Shown: piece after piece, positions 25,184 to 34,169 of the stretch | Layout of the letters: each line of letters begins with the position of its first letter | Position numbering within the stretch: the stretch's first letter is position 1 | DNA from: Anaerolineales bacterium | GTDB taxonomy: Bacteria > Chloroflexota > Anaerolineae > Anaerolineales > Villigracilaceae | Reading direction: 5' to 3' | Assembly (NCBI GenBank): GCA_030583925.1 | Contig: CP129482.1 | Location: forward strand, 2,542,001-2,606,000 | Length of the DNA stretch: 64,000 nucleotides | Position numbers and translations under genes: made by a program | The notes under the pieces: generated by a model | Databases searched by the model: none | Seen by the model: only the letters and a program-made list of their open reading frames with translations | Told to the model about the DNA's origin: nothing

Positions 25184-27718
25184 ATGAAAAACGAATCGCT
25201 TTCGATACAAAGCAAAATCTTGCTTTTCCTCGCCACAGTCGTTTCGCTGACCGGGCAGGGATTTTTCCTCGCGCCGCGCGTGTTCGAACCGGGGCTCAAA
25301 TACCTCTCCGCGCTGGGCAACGGACTGCCAGCCATTGTCGTGCTTTTCCTCGCCTTATTTCTATACATTGCCGCCGTACAATCAAGCGCACGCGTAAACA
25401 AACAAGCATGGATATTTCTCGGGATTCAATTGATCGCGGTCGTCGGCACAATTCTTCTGACGATGGGAATCGCTTCGCGCGCACGGGAAGTCTGGTTCGC
25501 CCTAAGCGGCGCGATCACCCTCCTGACCGTCCTCGGCGCGCTCTTCGCCCTGCAAACCCCAAAAGCGACCGGCGCGCTCCATGAAAGCGATTCGAGCGAG
25601 TTCACAGAATCCGAAGCGAACTCGCTGAATGAGCGGATAGAGATTCTCACCCAGCGGCTGAATGCGGAAAAGCAACGCACCATTCAACTGACCTACCTCA
25701 ACGAATTGAGCAAACAGCTCGAAGCCGAACTCGAACCCGAGGTCGCCGCGCAACTGGCGGTTAACACGCTCGAACACGCCATTGACTGCACAGTGGTTTC
25801 GTTGATGTGGCATGAACCGGAAAAACAACGGTACGTGGTACTCACCTCCGCCGGCAAGAATGCCGGCCATATTCCCCCCGGTTATCAGCAAGATTCCAAC
25901 CAGGGGGTGCTGGGGCGAACGACTCGCATGAGAAAAATACAAACGGTCAACGACACCCGCCTCGACCCAGATTTTATTCTTGTGAACAAACACGGAATCC
26001 TTTCGTTGATCAGCATTCCGATCATGCAACTTAACCGGGTCAGAAGCGTGATCGAGATCGGCGCCGATAAACCGTTCGCCTTCACCAGCGCGGACATCGC
26101 CCTTGCCGAAGATGTGGCAACCGAATTAACGCGCGCTTGGGAACGCACGAGTTACCACCAACGGCTGAAGGAGTTGATCCAAGCCGGTATCTCGCTTACC
26201 ACACTGCTCGATCCGCAAGCCGCGGTGCAAGAAATCGCCATGATCGCGCGCAAGACGCTCGAAGCGCGCTTTGTCTTCGTCACTCTGCTCGACCAGCAAG
26301 GGAACTTCTCGCGCATCGCTTCCTCAGGAGACGCCCAAAAACTAGCGGAGGCGTTAAGCGCCAATTCCAACTCTGAGCCGGTTCTAAAAGCGGCGCTGAA
26401 CGCGACGCATCCGTTTCGGATCCGCGACGCGCGGAAATATACACGGGGAGGCAAACTCGAAATTGACAACGCGGCGCTACGGAGCGCGATCGCCATCCCG
26501 ATCCGCCTGCACCGCTTGAGCATTGGCGCGATCCTTGCATTCGGCAAACAGGATGGCGTCTCGTTTTCGGAGAACGACGAATCTCTGGCAGATCTATTGT
26601 CCTCGCAAGCGGCGGCGGCAATCGAAAGTTCGTGGCTGTATCAGGAACTTCGCAACACCTTGAACACCACCTCCATGCTATATCAGCTGAGCGTGGACGT
26701 TATCCAAGCGGAGGAGTTGAGCGACGCGGCGAAATTGATCAGCCAGGCGGCGTATAAATTGACCAACGCAAAAGAGGCTGGTATTGTGCTTCTTTCGAAA
26801 CAGCGAACTGTCGAGGCGGAGGTAGAGATCGACGCGAACGGTTTTCACACACGCCGCGAACATCCGCAGGAAACCATTGACCAGGCGATCCAAACCGGGC
26901 AGAGCATCATTATCTCCAGCGACGTCGGGTCGCTTGTGTGTTACCCCCTGCTCACACGGGCAGACATCTACGGCGCGCTATGGATGAACATTCCGGAAAG
27001 TCGCGGGCAAAACTTTGCGAATCTACAGACGCTGGCGAATCAAGCCGCCGTCGTGCTTGAACGCGCCATCCTGTTGGCTGAATCGAGACGGCAAGCGGAA
27101 GAACTCAAAGAAGCGTATGCCGAGTTGGAAATCACATATGACCGAACGCTCACTTCATTGATGTCCGCGTTGGACGCGCGCGACCGGGAAACGGAAGGAC
27201 ACAGCGTGCGCGTCAGCCGGCTCGCATGTATGCTCGCCGCCGAAGTCGGCTTATCGGAAAAGCAGATCAAATCGCTCGAACGCGGCGCATTGCTCCACGA
27301 TATCGGCAAGATCGGAATCAGCGACACCATCCTGCACAAGCCAGACAAACTGACCGACGACGAATGGAAGATCATGCGCGTCCACCCGGACATCGGCGCG
27401 CGCATCGTGGAAGGGATTCCGTTTTTGCAAGACACCGTCGCCGTCATTCGACATCATCACGAACGGTGGGATGGAAGCGGTTACCCGGTGGGTTTGAGCG
27501 GAAAAGAAATCCCCACTCAGGCGCGTATCTTCGCGGTTGTGGATGTGTTCGACGCGCTCACCAGTCGACGCAGGTACCGGGAAAAATCAACCGCCGATGA
27601 AGCGCTTCATTATTTGAAGGAACAAAGCGGCGTACTATTCGACCCCGACATTGTCGAGGCGCTTGCGCGGCTCCCTTACCACGAATGGACCGAACATAGC
27701 GAGTGGGTCAGAAGCTAA
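25184..27718 (+). CDS. GAF-domain HD-GYP phosphodiesterase
   Basis: An 844-residue membrane signalling protein. Four helices lie in residues 10-125, then a coiled coil (about 140-180). Three GAF-like modules follow (about 185-315, 330-465, 485-625). The C-terminal HD-GYP domain has LLHDIGKIGISDTILHKP, the RHHHERWDGSGYP pair and IFAVVDVFDALTS. HD-GYP proteins hydrolyse cyclic di-GMP to pGpG or GMP. The metal-binding HD and GYP motifs are intact, so activity is expected. The gene ends four bases before the convergent threonine aldolase stop. Confidence 0.93.
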   Translation: MKNESLSIQSKILLFLATVVSLTGQGFFLAPRVFEPGLKYLSALGNGLPAIVVLFLALFLYIAAVQSSARVNKQAWIFLGIQLIAVVGTILLTMGIASRAREVWFALSGAITLLTVLGALFALQTPKATGALHESDSSEFTESEANSLNERIEILTQRLNAEKQRTIQLTYLNELSKQLEAELEPEVAAQLAVNTLEHAIDCTVVSLMWHEPEKQRYVVLTSAGKNAGHIPPGYQQDSNQGVLGRTTRMRKIQTVNDTRLDPDFILVNKHGILSLISIPIMQLNRVRSVIEIGADKPFAFTSADIALAEDVATELTRAWERTSYHQRLKELIQAGISLTTLLDPQAAVQEIAMIARKTLEARFVFVTLLDQQGNFSRIASSGDAQKLAEALSANSNSEPVLKAALNATHPFRIRDARKYTRGGKLEIDNAALRSAIAIPIRLHRLSIGAILAFGKQDGVSFSENDESLADLLSSQAAAAIESSWLYQELRNTLNTTSMLYQLSVDVIQAEELSDAAKLISQAAYKLTNAKEAGIVLLSKQRTVEAEVEIDANGFHTRREHPQETIDQAIQTGQSIIISSDVGSLVCYPLLTRADIYGALWMNIPESRGQNFANLQTLANQAAVVLERAILLAESRRQAEELKEAYAELEITYDRTLTSLMSALDARDRETEGHSVRVSRLACMLAAEVGLSEKQIKSLERGALLHDIGKIGISDTILHKPDKLTDDEWKIMRVHPDIGARIVEGIPFLQDTVAVIRHHHERWDGSGYPVGLSGKEIPTQARIFAVVDVFDALTSRRRYREKSTADEALHYLKEQSGVLFDPDIVEALARLPYHEWTEHSEWVRS

Positions 27719-27721
27719 CTC

Positions 27722-28759
27722 TCAACCGAGGGTTTGCGCAAAAGCCTGAATCGTTTTTTCCACTGCCGCGTCGTCAATTTCATAGTGCGTCACCAGCCGA
27801 AACCGCCGCTTGTCCGCCCAATCCACCAAAATACCGAATTTCGAAATCTGCTTTACCACATCGTTCTCATCGAGCGCGACGTGATTTGCAAGGTTGAAAT
27901 AGACCATGTTCGTATGAGGCGTGTTTTCATCCAAGATAATTCCTGAAATGCCGCGCAGGCCTTCCGCAAGCGCTTTGGCGCGGCGATGATCTTCCGCCAC
28001 GCGCAAGGTCATTCTTTCGAGCGAAATGATTCCCGCCGCGGCGAGAACGCCCACTTGCCGCATCCCACCGCCAAGCATCTTGCGTAGATGGCGCGCACGG
28101 GCGATGAACTTTTCCGCGCCGACGAGCATTGAGCCTACCGGGGAAGCGAGACCCTTACTCAAACAAAACATCACCGAGTCGGCTGGCGCGACCAAGTCTT
28201 TCACGTCCACATTTTGAACCGCGGCGGAATTGAAGATGCGCGCCCCATCTATGTGCAAGTAAAGATCGTTCTGCCTCGCGATCTCAGCGACCTGCCGCGT
28301 ATATTCGGCAGTCAATGCGACGCCTCCGCAAGCGTTCTGCGTGTTTTCCAAGCAGATCAAACGCGTGATGGGATGATGCACATCCGCCATGCGGATACCG
28401 GCGCGGATGTCTTCCAATGCGAGTGTCCCATCTTTTTGATTCGGGACTGGATTGGGTTGAATCCCTCCCAGCGCGGACATGCCGCCCGCTTCGTTCAAAT
28501 AAATGTGCGACTTGCTCCCAACGATGGCTTCGTCGCCCCGCTGACAATGGACAAGCAGCGCGATTAAGTTCCCCATCGTCCCAGATGGGACAAATACGGA
28601 AGCCTCTTTCCTCAGCATTTGAGCGGCGAGCGCTTCAAGCCGATGTACGGTTGGGTCATCGCCGTACACATCGTCGCCCACTTCGGCTGTCGCCATCGCT
28701 TCGCGCATTTCAGGCGTGGGCTTGGTGACGGTATCAGAACGCAGGTCAATAACGTTCAT
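27722..28759 (-). CDS. ltaE: Low-specificity L-threonine aldolase
   Basis: A 345-residue PLP enzyme cleaving L-threonine (and allo-threonine) to glycine and acetaldehyde. It begins [22 protein letters not shown], the family signature; [10 protein letters not shown] and [13 protein letters not shown] follow. The PLP lysine is in [18 protein letters not shown]. Ends the operon alr, lspA, rluD, ltaE; five bases separate it from rluD. AAAGGAA precedes the ATG. Confidence 0.95.
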   Translation of the reverse strand: MNVIDLRSDTVTKPTPEMREAMATAEVGDDVYGDDPTVHRLEALAAQMLRKEASVFVPSGTMGNLIALLVHCQRGDEAIVGSKSHIYLNEAGGMSALGGIQPNPVPNQKDGTLALEDIRAGIRMADVHHPITRLICLENTQNACGGVALTAEYTRQVAEIARQNDLYLHIDGARIFNSAAVQNVDVKDLVAPADSVMFCLSKGLASPVGSMLVGAEKFIARARHLRKMLGGGMRQVGVLAAAGIISLERMTLRVAEDHRRAKALAEGLRGISGIILDENTPHTNMVYFNLANHVALDENDVVKQISKFGILVDWADKRRFRLVTHYEIDDAAVEKTIQAFAQTLG

Positions 28760-28764
28760 AATTG

Positions 28765-29688
28765 CTATTCCTTTCGCAAGTCATCCAACGATTGCTGTAA
28801 ATCATTTGGCAGCGGCGCTTCGAAGGTTCTCGTTTCCTGTTCACCGGGCAAAACGATCTTCAACCGGAAGGCGTGCAGAAAATGACGCTTAGAGCCAATC
28901 GTGGAAATTTTTCGACCGTAAACTTCATCCCCCGCGATCGGACATTTCAAAAAAGCGCAGTGCAAGCGGATCTGATGTGTGCGTCCGGTTTGTGGGTGAA
29001 ATTCAAGCAGTGTGTGGCTTTTGAAATTTTCCAGCGTTTTATATTCCGAGATCGCCTCGCGACCTTTCGCTTGAGAGACGACCGCCATGCGTTTTCGATT
29101 CTTGGGGTCTCTGCCGATGAACGCTTCCACGCGCCCGGAAGGAGTCGGCGGCGCGCCATCCACGAGGACGAGATAGGTTTTCTCCACTTTCCGCAAGCGG
29201 AATTGATCTTGCAACCAGCGATGCGCGCGTTCGTTCTTGGCGAGCAAAATCAAACCGGACGTATCTTTGTCGAGCCGATGGACGACGCCGGGTCTTTCCT
29301 CGCCGCCGATACCTTCGATCTCCGGGTCGTAGCCCAACACCGCGTTGACCAATGTGCCGGAAGCGTGTCCCGCCGCCGGATGCACCACCATCCCGGCAGG
29401 TTTGTTCACAACGAGCAGATCGTCGTTTTCAAAAATAATATCGAGGGGAATTTGTTCGGGGACGAGATCCGTCGGAGCCGGAGGCGGGATGCGAACTGTA
29501 AGCGCCGCGCCGGCGTCCAACGGCTGACCAGCCTTCCGCGCGGGCGAACCGTTCACGTCCACGAATCCGTCCGCGATCAATCCCTGAATCCGTGAACGCG
29601 AAAACTCCGGCAAAACTTCGACTAGAAATTTATCCAGCCGTTCTGTTGTTTGTTTTTCGTACTGAAAATGGATAACTCGTTCGCTCAC
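28765..29688 (-). CDS. rluD: RluA/RluD-family pseudouridine synthase
   Basis: A 307-residue RNA modification enzyme. An S4 RNA-binding domain ([20 protein letters not shown]) lies at residues 16-75. The catalytic aspartate is in [20 protein letters not shown], with [17 protein letters not shown] before it. [20 protein letters not shown] is the second conserved block. The start is a GTG overlapping the lspA stop (GTGA). RluD modifies 23S rRNA helix 69 in E. coli; the exact site here is an inference. Confidence 0.92.
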   Translation of the reverse strand: MSERVIHFQYEKQTTERLDKFLVEVLPEFSRSRIQGLIADGFVDVNGSPARKAGQPLDAGAALTVRIPPPAPTDLVPEQIPLDIIFENDDLLVVNKPAGMVVHPAAGHASGTLVNAVLGYDPEIEGIGGEERPGVVHRLDKDTSGLILLAKNERAHRWLQDQFRLRKVEKTYLVLVDGAPPTPSGRVEAFIGRDPKNRKRMAVVSQAKGREAISEYKTLENFKSHTLLEFHPQTGRTHQIRLHCAFLKCPIAGDEVYGRKISTIGSKRHFLHAFRLKIVLPGEQETRTFEAPLPNDLQQSLDDLRKE

Positions 29689-30224
29689 TTGCTTATGGCT
29701 TCGCTGGGATGATTCGAATCGCCGAGGCTCGCCTGCTCTTTTTTGGCAGCGCGCTCTTGCAAATAAATGCCCAGCAACAAAATGACTGTGCCGACGCTGA
29801 TGCTGGCGTCTGCCACATTGAAGACCGCGAACGAGCCGACAGAAATAAAATCAGTGACGCGCCCTTCGTGCAGGAGGCGGTCAATGAGATTCCCGCTTGC
29901 GCCGCCCAACTGCATACTCATGGCAAGCCGCAGAGTCCAGTCGTGCTTTTCCACTTGCGGAAAATAGTAAACGATCGCGCCGATCACGACGAACGCCAGC
30001 GCCGCGAAGATCATGCTCCCGTTTTGGAACATGCCGAACGCCGCGCCTGTGTTGTGCCAGTGGACGATACGCGCGTACGGACTGAGCCAATCGAGGGATT
30101 CGGGCAGCCAGCTTGCGCTAAAAGGCAGGTTGGCGCGCACAATAGATTTGGTCCATTGGTCGAGCGCAATGATGCCGCCGGCAATGACCATCAACATTCC
30201 ATAATTTTCAAACACGCGTTTCAC
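29685..30224 (-). CDS. lspA: Lipoprotein signal peptidase (signal peptidase II)
   Basis: A 179-residue membrane aspartyl protease that removes signal peptides from diacylglyceryl prolipoproteins. Catalytic aspartates are in GGASGNLIDRL and FNVADASISVG, and HWHNTGAAFGMF is the third conserved block. Four helices are visible. It works after Lgt (17162-18013). The stop overlaps the rluD start by four bases and the gene begins 36 bases after alr. Confidence 0.96.
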   Translation of the reverse strand: MKRVFENYGMLMVIAGGIIALDQWTKSIVRANLPFSASWLPESLDWLSPYARIVHWHNTGAAFGMFQNGSMIFAALAFVVIGAIVYYFPQVEKHDWTLRLAMSMQLGGASGNLIDRLLHEGRVTDFISVGSFAVFNVADASISVGTVILLLGIYLQERAAKKEQASLGDSNHPSEAISK

Positions 30225-30260
30225 AATTCACCTCAAAGAAAAAACTGCACCATTCTATCA

Positions 30261-31358
30261 TCACTCCGCGACGAACACGCGCGGCACCCGCGCGCCGATG
30301 TTCGTCAAAACTTCGTACTCGTTCGTGCCGGCCCAACGAGCAAGGTCGCCGGTTGTGATCCCTCCGCCGAGCAGAACAACATCGTCGCCAACTTTCACAT
30401 CGTCGTCGCCGACATTCACCATGAATTGATCCATGCAAATCCTGCCGACCTGCGGATATTTTTTACCCTGGATGAGAACCTGCGCCTGATTCGTCATGCG
30501 ACGGAAGTAGCCGTCTGCGTAGCCGCACGGGACGGTGACGATTCGAGTCTCCCTTTCAGCCTGCCACAACGACCCGTAGCCGATCGGCCGCCCCGGCGGA
30601 GTCCGCTTGGCGTACACGACTCGCGACCGCCACGTCAGCGCGGGCTTCACGTCAACGACGCGATCCGCCTCATCGCCCGGATAGACGCCGTAAAACAAAA
30701 TCCCTGCGCGAACCATCTCAAAGTTGGATTCCGGCAGATTCAAGATCCCTCCCGAATTATTGACATGCTTCAGCGCGGGAACAGGTTCGCTTCTTTTTTC
30801 ATAGATCTGTAAGATTTCCGCAAAGCGTTCGAGTTGCAATTTTGAATACGCTCGGTCGGCGAGTTCGGAATTTGCCAAGTGTGTGTACATCCCCTCTACC
30901 TCGACGTGTTTCAATCTCAAAGAATATTCAACAAAAGGTTCCGCCTCATACTCGTGCAAACCGACGCGTTCCATGCCGGTATCGAATTTCAAATGGATTT
31001 TGATCGGCTTCTTTGCCTGACGTGAAACCTCCTCTGCGGTCTGCAACAATTCAATGGACGAACCGGTCAAGGTCAAATCGTGTCGAACAAACAAAGGGAC
31101 TTGTTCGGTCAGCGTCCCACCTGCGACGAGGATCGGCTTCTTGATTCCCAATTCGCGAAGATGAATCCCCTCCTCCACGGTTGCCACGCCGAAGTAATCC
31201 ACAAACGGCTCGATGAACGGCGCGACCCCGTCCACGCCGTGACCGTACGCGTTCGCTTTCACCATCGGCATGACCTTGGCTGGAGTCACATGGGCGCGGA
31301 TGGCAGAGATATTTTTTTCGAGTTGAGATAGGTTGACTTGAAGAAAAGTAGGGCGCAT
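30261..31358 (-). CDS. alr: Alanine racemase
   Basis: A 365-residue PLP enzyme making D-alanine for peptidoglycan. The PLP lysine is in PMVKANAYGHG, and the catalytic tyrosine region is RPIGYGSLW. FDTGMERVG and KHVNNSGGIL are further family landmarks. It heads the operon with lspA, rluD and ltaE. Its first 28 codons also occur as a diverged stub at 33023-33106, beyond ffh. Confidence 0.96.
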   Translation of the reverse strand: MRPTFLQVNLSQLEKNISAIRAHVTPAKVMPMVKANAYGHGVDGVAPFIEPFVDYFGVATVEEGIHLRELGIKKPILVAGGTLTEQVPLFVRHDLTLTGSSIELLQTAEEVSRQAKKPIKIHLKFDTGMERVGLHEYEAEPFVEYSLRLKHVEVEGMYTHLANSELADRAYSKLQLERFAEILQIYEKRSEPVPALKHVNNSGGILNLPESNFEMVRAGILFYGVYPGDEADRVVDVKPALTWRSRVVYAKRTPPGRPIGYGSLWQAERETRIVTVPCGYADGYFRRMTNQAQVLIQGKKYPQVGRICMDQFMVNVGDDDVKVGDDVVLLGGGITTGDLARWAGTNEYEVLTNIGARVPRVFVAE

Positions 31359-31392
31359 TTCAATTTACGATTTACGATTGGTGATTGGCGAT

Positions 31393-31478
31393 TTACGGTT
31401 GGCAATTTTCGCCAATGACATTTACATCCGGCTCATTTTCGGGCGATGGGCTGATTCCGAATCTTTCAGCGACAAATC
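31393..31478 (-). pseudogene. 3' stub of a GNAT acetyltransferase gene
   Basis: On the minus strand this reads GFVAERFGISPSPENEPDV, then a divergent tail to a TAA. It matches GFVAEKFGVSPPPESEPDV at the end of the intact acetyltransferase at 33130. The rest of the gene is missing; an in-frame stop lies just upstream. It is the left member of a direct repeat flanking ffh. Confidence 0.8.
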
Positions 31479-31567
31479 CACATGGTTTGCCCTTCACTCA
31501 TCATAAGATATTCTATCGCGGATTCTCCCCGGTTCTCCTCCCGCCTTCGACCCGCTTCGCCCTCTTC

Positions 31568-31596
31568 GGCTTCCATTCAGCATGATAACGTATAAT
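31568..31596 (+). promoter_or_regulatory. Probable ffh promoter, leaderless start
   Basis: A consensus TATAAT at 31591-31596 ends six bases before the ffh ATG (31603), so the transcript should start at or next to the start codon. No Shine-Dalgarno sequence precedes the ATG. The -35 (GGCTTC, 17 bases upstream) is weak. Confidence 0.6.
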
Positions 31597-31602
31597 TGAA
31601 CT

Positions 31603-32925
31603 ATGTTTGAAAATCTCACATCACGCCTCAACCAAGTCTTTGACCAACTCCGACGCCGCGGCAAACTCTCCGAAGCGGACGTGGACGCGGCAATGCGCGA
31701 AGTGCGCCTCGCCCTGCTCGAAGCGGACGTGCATTTCAGCGTTGTCAAAACATTCATCGCCCGCGTGCGCGAACGAGCGATCGGCGCGGAAGTGTCCAAG
31801 GCACTTGTGCCTGGTCAACAAGTCATCAAGATCGTCAATGAGGAATTGATCGCCACATTGGGCGAACCCGCGCCGTTGAAATTTTCGGGACCCAAGCCGC
31901 ACGTCATCATGATGGTCGGTTTGCAGGGATCGGGTAAAACGACACACGCGGGCAAGATCGCCAAGATACTCCGCTCAAAAGGGGAGCGGGTGATGCTCGT
32001 CGCGGGTGATCCGTATCGTCCCGCCGCAGTGACTCAACTTCAGCAACTCGGCGAACGGATTGACGTTCCCGTTGAAGCGGATTTGAATGTCAAGCCGCCA
32101 GAACTCGTCCAGCGCGCGTTCGAGAAAGCCCAAAAGGGCGGATACGGCGTCGTGATCGTGGACACAGCTGGAAGGTCGCAGTTAGACGCGCCGTTGATGG
32201 AGGAGTTAAAGTCCATCGTGGCGAAAGTCCCACCTGTGGAAATCCTGCTCGTGGTTGATTCGATGATCGGGCAGGAGGCGTTGAACATCGCGCAGGGATT
32301 CCGCGATAACGTTTCGATCACGGGTTTGGTGATGACGAAGATGGACGGCGACTCGCGCGGCGGGGCGGCGATCTCCATCCGTTCGGTGACGGGCGTGCCG
32401 ATCAAATTTATCGGCACGGGCGAAAAACTGGACGCGCTCGAAACGTATGATCCTGCGCGCTTGTCGTCACGGATTTTGGGTATGGGCGACATGATCGGGT
32501 TGATCGAAAAAGCCGAAGCCGCGTTCGATGCGGAGGTCGCGCAAAAATCTGCCGAGCGCATGATGAAGGGACAGTTCTCGCTCGAAGACTGGCTCGACCA
32601 AATGAAGCAGATGAAAAAAATGGGACCGCTCGCGCAGATCATGGACATGCTGCCTGGGCAAATGGGACAAGCCGCGCGTCAGATTGACCCGAAAGAGATC
32701 GAGAAAAATTTCAAGCAGTCCGAGGCGATCATCAACTCGATGACCGTGAAAGAACGCCGCGACCCCGATATCCTGAACGCCTCACGCCGCCGCCGCATCG
32801 CATCTGGCTCTGGCATGGAAGTACAGGATGTGAACCGCTTGATCAAACAATTCCGTGAAGCGCAGAAAATGATGAAGATGATGCAGAAGTCGGGAGGTAA
32901 AGGGTTGGGGAGGTTGTTTGGATGA
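31603..32925 (+). CDS. ffh: Signal recognition particle GTPase Ffh
   Basis: A 440-residue SRP54 protein that targets nascent membrane proteins to the translocon. The N domain occupies 1-90. The G domain has VGLQGSGKTTHAGKIAKIL (P-loop), VIVDTAGR, VMTKMDGDSRGGAA and FIGTGEKLDALE. The M domain (about 300-440) is methionine-rich (QMKQMKKMGPLAQIMDMLPG) and contains SRRRRIASGSG for SRP RNA binding. Alone on the plus strand, it is flanked on both sides by copies of an alr/GNAT junction, which suggests it was inserted here. Confidence 0.97.
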   Translation: MFENLTSRLNQVFDQLRRRGKLSEADVDAAMREVRLALLEADVHFSVVKTFIARVRERAIGAEVSKALVPGQQVIKIVNEELIATLGEPAPLKFSGPKPHVIMMVGLQGSGKTTHAGKIAKILRSKGERVMLVAGDPYRPAAVTQLQQLGERIDVPVEADLNVKPPELVQRAFEKAQKGGYGVVIVDTAGRSQLDAPLMEELKSIVAKVPPVEILLVVDSMIGQEALNIAQGFRDNVSITGLVMTKMDGDSRGGAAISIRSVTGVPIKFIGTGEKLDALETYDPARLSSRILGMGDMIGLIEKAEAAFDAEVAQKSAERMMKGQFSLEDWLDQMKQMKKMGPLAQIMDMLPGQMGQAARQIDPKEIEKNFKQSEAIINSMTVKERRDPDILNASRRRRIASGSGMEVQDVNRLIKQFREAQKMMKMMQKSGGKGLGRLFG

Positions 32926-32932
32926 GGCGAGG

Positions 32933-33019
32933 GTGCGTCGCACCTTTCCTAGGGGACAAATCTAAAAGTGTAGATGATCCATCCTAGGCGGTAACTCTCG
33001 CCTGTTTGGTGCGACGCAC
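32933..33019. repeat. Small inverted-repeat element after ffh
   Basis: GTGCGTCGCACC at 32933-32944 and its exact reverse complement GGTGCGACGCAC at 33008-33019 enclose about 63 bases. CCTAGG also occurs twice inside. Each 12-base arm is itself nearly palindromic. The right end abuts the breakpoint of the alr stub. Confidence 0.7.
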
Positions 33020-33022
33020 TCC

Positions 33023-33106
33023 CTGCGCAGGGCTCACGTGCGCGCGGATCGCTGAGATATTTTTCTCGAGTTGAGAGAGGTTGACTTGAAGAAATGTCGG
33101 ACGCAT
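33023..33106 (-). pseudogene. 5' stub of an alanine racemase gene
   Basis: The minus strand encodes MRPTFLQVNLSQLEKNISAI and continues RAHVSPAQ. This differs at only two positions from the first 28 residues of the intact Alr at 30261-31358. It then runs into an inverted-repeat element and loses similarity. About 64 of 74 nucleotides match in the best-aligned part. Confidence 0.85.
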
Positions 33107-33129
33107 GATTCGATTTACGATTGAATGAT

Positions 33130-33591
33130 TTACGATTGGGATTGACGCCAATGATATTCGACGTCGGGTTCGCTTTCAGGAGGCGGACTCACGCCAAACT
33201 TTTCAGCGACAAAACCGTTCTTCTCGTAGAACGCGCGGGCATTGACGTTAATCTGCAAAGTGTAAAGCCAGACATGCGCAGGCGATAATTTTCTAGCATG
33301 GGCAAGCAAACGTTCTCCAATGCCCTGCCGCCAGAAATCGGGATCAACGTATAACTGGTCAATAAATTCATTTTCCATCGCCATGAACGCCGCTACTCGG
33401 GTTCCTTTCTCTGCGACCCAAACCGTGTTCGATTGCAAAACCTTGTTTTGAAAATAGGCGCGGTCTTCAAAGAAGAAATATCCTTTGCGACGTTGAAAAT
33501 CAGGCAACGACTTCTCGCGCGCCACCCGCCACAAGATCGTCACCGCGTCGAAATCGTCGGGACGATAGGCACGAATCAAACAATCTTCCAA
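33130..33591 (-). CDS. GNAT-family N-acetyltransferase
   Basis: A 153-residue acetyltransferase. FIDQLYVDPDFWRQGIGERL carries the acetyl-CoA motif R-Q-G-I-G, and QINVNARAFYEKNGFVAEKF is the C-terminal motif. I place the start at a TTG (33591, LEDCLIRAYRPDDF) with GGAG seven bases upstream. Starts further upstream (33648) lie inside a hairpin that terminates the RRM gene. A second, decayed copy of its 3' end is at 31393-31478. Confidence 0.82.
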   Translation of the reverse strand: MEDCLIRAYRPDDFDAVTILWRVAREKSLPDFQRRKGYFFFEDRAYFQNKVLQSNTVWVAEKGTRVAAFMAMENEFIDQLYVDPDFWRQGIGERLLAHARKLSPAHVWLYTLQINVNARAFYEKNGFVAEKFGVSPPPESEPDVEYHWRQSQS

Positions 33592-33612
33592 ATCAACACT
33601 CCATAAAATAAA

Positions 33613-33648
33613 TTGAGCCAAATGGCTGGCACCGCCCATTTGGCTCAA
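33613..33648 (-). terminator. Terminator of the RRM protein gene
   Basis: Perfect 13-bp arms, TTGAGCCAAATGG and CCATTTGGCTCAA, with a 10-base loop. Read on the minus strand it is followed by TTTATTTTA. Confidence 0.8.
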
Positions 33649-33669
33649 CGTTAGAACGAACCTGATGGC

Positions 33670-33978
33670 TTAATAGTCGCGTCGACGATCGCGGTTGCGG
33701 TCCCCGCCACGGAAACCGCCGGGGCGTTCCTCGCGCGGACGGGCAATGTTCACGGTGAGCGCGCGCCCGTTGAAGTCCTTACCGTGGAACATCGAGATCG
33801 CGCCCTGCGCTTCGTCCGGCGATCCCATCTCCACAAAGCCAAAGCCTTTCGATCGGCCGCTGGCTCGGTCCTTGATCACCTGCGCAGACTTCACTACGCC
33901 CGCTTGCGCGAACAGATCCTGCAACTCCGCATCGCCGATGCTGAACGGCAGGTTGCCAACATAGAGTTTCGCTTCCAT
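33670..33978 (-). CDS. RRM-domain RNA-binding protein
   Basis: A 102-residue single-RRM protein. RNP-2 is KLYVGNLPF and RNP-1 is KGFGFVEM, spaced as in eukaryotic and cyanobacterial RRMs. The tail, GGFRGGDRNRDRRRDY, is Gly/Arg-rich. Such bacterial proteins bind single-stranded RNA, and cyanobacterial relatives are cold-induced; that role is inference here. The gene has about 190 bases upstream before the next gene, including a hairpin, consistent with a structured 5' leader. Confidence 0.92.
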   Translation of the reverse strand: MEAKLYVGNLPFSIGDAELQDLFAQAGVVKSAQVIKDRASGRSKGFGFVEMGSPDEAQGAISMFHGKDFNGRALTVNIARPREERPGGFRGGDRNRDRRRDY

Positions 33979-34003
33979 AGGAATTCTCTTCTCCTGAGTG
34001 TGG

Positions 34004-34031
34004 GCTTCGGCAGAGAAGCAACCGCCGAAGC
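34004..34031 (-). promoter_or_regulatory. Hairpin in the leader of the RRM gene
   Basis: Perfect 8-bp arms, GCTTCGGC and GCCGAAGC, with a 12-base loop, 26 bases upstream of the RRM start codon on the minus strand. A Shine-Dalgarno-like AGGAGAAGAG lies between it and the ATG. It could adjust translation. No clear promoter was found in the rest of 34032-34169. Confidence 0.4.
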
Positions 34032-34169
34032 AAGACGAATCGACTGTGCATGACTTCGGGGATCACAGACACCCAGGTGCCAGGAAGCGAACGAATTCCC
34101 TCTGATTGCTGGGACCGCCATTCCTCATGCAACGTACGCCGCAATTTTAACACAAAGTCAAGCGGCGGA

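Noticed and set aside
33592..33648. N-terminal extension of the acetyltransferase at 33130
   Set aside because: The extra codons are the terminator hairpin of the RRM gene; a TTG with GGAG lies at the natural start of the domain.
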